Part shown: positions 6,099 through 10,691 of the stretch, in pieces
How the letters are laid out: each line of letters opens with the position of its first letter
Numbering within the stretch: position 1 is the first letter of the stretch
Origin: Clostridia bacterium
Lineage (GTDB): Bacteria; Bacillota; Clostridia; Oscillospirales; Acutalibacteraceae
Length of the DNA: 10,691 nt
Assembly (NCBI GenBank): GCA_900754145.1
Contig: CAAEBW010000129.1
Coordinates: forward strand, 1-10,691
Direction: 5' to 3'
Notes under the pieces: model-generated
Databases searched by the model: none
What the model saw: only the letters and a program-made list of their open reading frames with translations
What the model was told of the DNA's origin: nothing
Position numbers and translations under genes: made by a program

Positions 6099-6530
6099 AT
6101 GACTGTATCAACAAGAGGACGTTACGCTTTAAGGGTTATGGTCGACCTTGCCGAACACGGCGGAGAAGGCTTTATACCCTTAAAGGCGATAACCGAGCAG
6201 CAGAATATATCCCGGAAATATCTTGAAGGCATAATGGCAAGCCTTTCAAAGGCGGGGCTTGTCGAGGGTGCGCACGGCAAGGGCGGGGGCTACCGTCTTT
6301 GCCGCGAGCCCGATAAGTATAAGGTGAGCGAAATCCTACGGGTTACCGAGGGTACGCTCGCCCCTGTTGCCTGCCTTAAATCGGGGGAACAGCCCTGCGA
6401 GCTTGCCGACCGCTGCCGCACCCTTCCTATGTGGCGGGAGCTTGACCGCGTAATCAACGAGTTCTTTGACTCTTATACCATAGCCGACCTAATGGCAAAG
6501 GATAAGGATTTTAATAATTGGGTTATATAA
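6099..6530 (+). CDS. Rrf2-family transcriptional regulator (CymR/IscR-like) with three conserved-type cysteines
   Basis: This 143-residue protein is a winged-helix regulator of the Rrf2 family. The start MTVSTRGRYALRVMVDLA is the family hallmark; the recognition helix falls near 36-50 (NISRKYLEGIMASLSKAGL) and the wing is KGGGYRL. Cysteines C92, C100 and C106 sit where IscR binds an Fe-S cluster, but with C-x7-C-x5-C spacing instead of the x5/x5 of E. coli IscR. B. subtilis CymR senses cysteine status through CysK rather than through a cluster, so this protein may mix both ideas. It lies 3 bp after the cysK stop with no visible Shine-Dalgarno sequence, which suggests translation coupled to cysK. 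The likely target is the palindrome at 5083-5109, upstream of its own operon. Ligand and regulon are inferred. Confidence 0.93.
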   Translation: MTVSTRGRYALRVMVDLAEHGGEGFIPLKAITEQQNISRKYLEGIMASLSKAGLVEGAHGKGGGYRLCREPDKYKVSEILRVTEGTLAPVACLKSGEQPCELADRCRTLPMWRELDRVINEFFDSYTIADLMAKDKDFNNWVI

Positions 6531-6544
6531 TGCTGTTTCTTCCG

Positions 6545-6573
6545 AGCCTTTCCCGCAAGGGGAGGGCTTTTTT
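6545..6573 (+). terminator. Intrinsic terminator of the cysK-Rrf2 operon
   Basis: A 10-bp stem with two wobble pairs (6545-6554 with 6559-6568) is closed by a GCAA tetraloop and followed by six T counting the last stem base (6568-6573). It lies 15 bp after the regulator's stop codon. Confidence 0.9.
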
Positions 6574-6577
6574 AATT

Positions 6578-6594
6578 CGTAATTCGGAATTACG
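6578..6594. repeat. Small perfect palindrome after the terminator
   Basis: CGTAATTC and GAATTACG flank a single G. A dyad of AATTCGTAATTC type just behind a terminator may be a remnant of a small dispersed intergenic repeat. There is no further copy in the window. Confidence 0.35.
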
Positions 6595-6649
6595 GTGGGG
6601 ATTATTGCATAAATCTTGTTTTTTTATGCCGTATAATGCTTATTAACGA

Positions 6650-6678
6650 TTGACAAGTATTTTTTAATAGTGTAAAAT
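6650..6678 (+). promoter_or_regulatory. Promoter of the pqqD-like / S26 / lacZ operon
   Basis: TTGACA (6650-6655) and TAAAAT (6673-6678) are separated by 17 bp. Transcription would start near 6685, leaving a short leader of about 31 nt. No operator-like dyad overlaps it, and no catabolite-responsive element was recognised nearby. Confidence 0.8.
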
Positions 6679-6715
6679 GATTTTAGTTAAAATTGCGCTT
6701 TAGGGAGTTGCTTTT

Positions 6716-6982
6716 ATGAAGCTTAAGTACAATTTTGTGACAAACAAGGTTGCGGATAAAACTGTTGCGGTCGCGGTCGGAGAGGACGCTGAGAAGTTCG
6801 GCGGCTTTATAAAGATGAACGACACGGGCGCATATATATTTAATATGCTCAAAAACGATGTCACAGAGGGCGAAATCGCCGCGGCTATGGAAAAGGAATA
6901 CGAGGGGGTAGGCTCCGCAGAGCTTCTTAAAACCGTTAAAGAATTTATCGGGAAGCTTAAAGAGTCGGATGTAATAGAATAA
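6716..6982 (+). CDS. PqqD-like protein (RiPP recognition element fold)
   Basis: This 88-residue protein matches the PqqD family: a beta-rich start, then the signature FIKMNDTGAYIFNML (31-45), and an acidic helix EGEIAAAMEKEYEG (51-64) ending in a winged-helix-like C-terminus. PqqD domains bind the leader of a peptide and present it to a modifying enzyme, often a radical SAM protein. No such enzyme and no precursor peptide is visible in the window. Short stand-alone PqqD proteins of unknown role are common in Clostridia. AGGGAG lies 8 bp before the ATG. The stop overlaps the next gene's start by one base (TAATG), a strong sign that the two proteins act together. The peptide bound, if any, is unknown. 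Confidence 0.8.
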   Translation: MKLKYNFVTNKVADKTVAVAVGEDAEKFGGFIKMNDTGAYIFNMLKNDVTEGEIAAAMEKEYEGVGSAELLKTVKEFIGKLKESDVIE

Positions 6983-7440
6983 TGGCAGAGACCGAGCTTA
7001 AAAACGCGGAAGAGCTCTTAAAAACACAGGACGAGGTTATGACCCGCACCAGAGGTACGAGTATGCGTCCGTTACTTCGACAGGGGCGGGATATTGTTGT
7101 AATAAAACGCCCTCGGTTTCCCCTAAAGGCGGGGGACGCGCCGCTCTACCGAGTAAAGGGTAAAAAGGAGCTTGTTCTCCACCGAATTTTAAAGGTGAGA
7201 GAGGACGGCGTTTATATAATTCGCGGGGATAATCTTTTTGTTAAGGAATATGTCGCGGAGTCTCAGATTGTCGGGGTTATGAAGGCGTTTTACAGAGAGG
7301 GCAAATACTGCGACTGCGAAACAAGCTGTAAATACAAGCTTTATATTATTTTAAACAGGGCAAGCTACCCTTTAAGGTACCTTTGGAAGTGTGCGGTTAG
7401 ACCTATGCTTGTAAAGGTTTATAAAAAAATTTTTAAATAA
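6982..7440 (+). CDS. S24/S26 signal-peptidase-like protein
   Basis: The 152-residue protein resembles the catalytic part of type I signal peptidases. S27 in GTSMRP is the expected nucleophile. GDAPLYRV (51-58), LHRI with H67 (66-69) and RGDN with D83 (81-84) follow in the order found in the ER/SipW-type branch, which uses a Ser-His-Asp set instead of Ser-Lys. So it could be active, though no assay-type evidence is available. There is no N-terminal membrane helix as true signal peptidases have; the C-terminal 35 residues are basic with bulky hydrophobics and may touch the membrane. Three or four cysteines cluster at 110-137 (CDCETSC, then C137). Its start overlaps the PqqD-like stop, suggesting a joint task, perhaps cleavage of a bound leader peptide. 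It ends 18 bp before lacZ. Confidence 0.8.
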   Translation: MAETELKNAEELLKTQDEVMTRTRGTSMRPLLRQGRDIVVIKRPRFPLKAGDAPLYRVKGKKELVLHRILKVREDGVYIIRGDNLFVKEYVAESQIVGVMKAFYREGKYCDCETSCKYKLYIILNRASYPLRYLWKCAVRPMLVKVYKKIFK

Positions 7441-7446
7441 CTGTAA

Positions 7447-10284
<2,838 letters not shown>

Positions 10285-10389
10285 TTCGGTTGTCGGCGCT
10301 AATTTTTGATTGAGACTTGAACTTATAAGAATATTTTAATCGCTTTGAGGAGTAAAGCACTAAAATTATTTATTATTTATTGCGAAAAT

Positions 10390-10412
10390 CCGCCCTCTTT
10401 TTCCGGAGGCGG
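10390..10412. repeat. GC-rich hairpin downstream of lacZ
   Basis: CCGCC (10390-10394) pairs with GGCGG (10408-10412), with further partial pairing inside. No T-tract follows on the plus strand, so it is a weak terminator; it could protect the 3' end of the lacZ transcript. The stretch 10285-10389 before it is AT-rich, and I see nothing else in it apart from a weak 5-bp dyad at 10342-10358. Confidence 0.35.
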
Positions 10413-10434
10413 CAAAGGACAGTCTATGTATGTA

Positions 10435-10476
10435 GGATACGGGGCTGTAAAAAATACAGTATCCGAAAAAACGGAT
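10435..10476 (+). repeat. Two overlapping, mutually exclusive hairpins
   Basis: GGATA...TATCC with inner CTGTA/TACAG (10435-10464, five unpaired bases on the left side) competes with ATCCG-AAAAAA-CGGAT (10461-10476), because ATCC is needed by both stems. Such alternative pairing is seen in switches and attenuators but can arise by chance in AT-rich DNA. Confidence 0.35.
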
Positions 10477-10483
10477 TAATTGA

Positions 10484-10551
10484 GAGAAAATAAAAAAACA
10501 AGCTCGGCAAAAGCACAAAAATAAAGCTAATGCCAAGCTTGTTTGCTTTTT
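10484..10551. terminator. Bidirectional intrinsic terminator
   Basis: A 14-position stem with a single mismatch pairs 10496-10509 with 10531-10544. On the minus strand the mismatch becomes a U-G wobble and the stem runs into a long T-rich tract (complement of 10484-10497), making it a strong terminator for a minus-strand gene beyond the right edge. On the plus strand TTTGCTTTTT follows, and it could end the lacZ transcript about 210 bp after the stop. Confidence 0.7.
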
Positions 10552-10581
10552 AGGAGACAAATCGGGTTTTGTGTAGATGAT

Positions 10582-10660
10582 TTACGGGACGATGTGGGCA
10601 TCGTCTCCTACGTGGGCTAAGTAAGCTTTTGTAGGGGACGGCGTCCTCGACGTCCCGTTT
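10582..10660. repeat. Pair of inverted 30-bp repeat units (REP/MITE-like)
   Basis: Unit 1 (10582-10611) and the reverse complement of unit 2 (10631-10660) match at 21 of 30 positions: 17 of the 20 outer bases agree but only 4 of the 10 central ones. Each unit is itself a dyad (GACGATG/CATCGTC in unit 1, GGGACG/CGTCCC in unit 2), so the pairing is kept while the centre differs. This is the pattern of small palindromic intergenic repeats found in many copies in bacterial genomes. The last 31 bases of the window show nothing I can assign. Confidence 0.55.
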
Positions 10661-10691
10661 GGTTTGTTGTGTTGCTATTCGGGCGGTCGAG

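Noticed and set aside
10366..10560. A 64-codon minus-strand frame downstream of lacZ.
   Set aside because: It runs through the terminator stem and both hairpins, is rich in Phe and Cys as expected from reading A-rich DNA in antisense, and has no family match I recognise.

Overview
The window looks like a chromosomal stretch from a low-to-moderate GC, anaerobic Firmicute of the Clostridia, probably a gut Oscillospiraceae/Ruminococcaceae-type organism. The reasons are the strong AGGAG-type ribosome binding sites, near-consensus sigma-A promoters with 17-bp spacers, a V-type ATPase, an ECF vitamin transporter component, a MocR regulator and an Rrf2/CymR-like regulator paired with cysK. No lineage marker such as rRNA is present, so this placement is inference.

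Layout. (a) 1-1080, minus strand: the start of a V-type ATPase operon, with subunit E followed by the start of a DUF2764-like subunit that runs off the left edge. It has its own promoter and a terminator-like hairpin in its leader. (b) 1081-1309: gene-free, holding the likely terminator of the next gene. (c) 1310-3511: an ECF transporter S component (minus) divergent from a MocR-type, GntR-HTH plus aminotransferase-fold regulator (plus). The 120-bp space between them holds overlapping promoters and a direct repeat that could be the operator. (d) 3491-5002, minus: an aldose 1-epimerase-like gene followed by a PlsY-family acyltransferase in one operon, whose end overlaps the end of the MocR gene. 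(e) 5083-6573, plus: cysK and an Rrf2 regulator in an operon, with a 12+3+12 palindrome over the -35 box and a clear terminator. (f) 6650-10284, plus: a three-gene operon of a PqqD-like protein, an S24/S26 signal-peptidase-like protein and a large GH2 beta-galactosidase. (g) 10285-10691: gene-free, with several hairpins, a bidirectional terminator and a pair of inverted 30-bp repeat units.

How it fits together. LacZ would release galactose and glucose in the cytoplasm, and the LacX-like epimerase could interconvert sugar anomers, though they are in separate operons. CysK makes cysteine, and the Rrf2 protein encoded just behind it probably represses the operon through the palindrome. MocR regulators of this layout often control vitamin B6 genes, so the divergent ECF S component may import a B6 vitamer. 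The least explained unit is the PqqD + S26 pair in front of lacZ: it resembles part of a RiPP or leader-processing module, but no precursor peptide or radical SAM enzyme is visible here. I see no CRISPR array, tRNA, rRNA, phage gene or intact mobile element.
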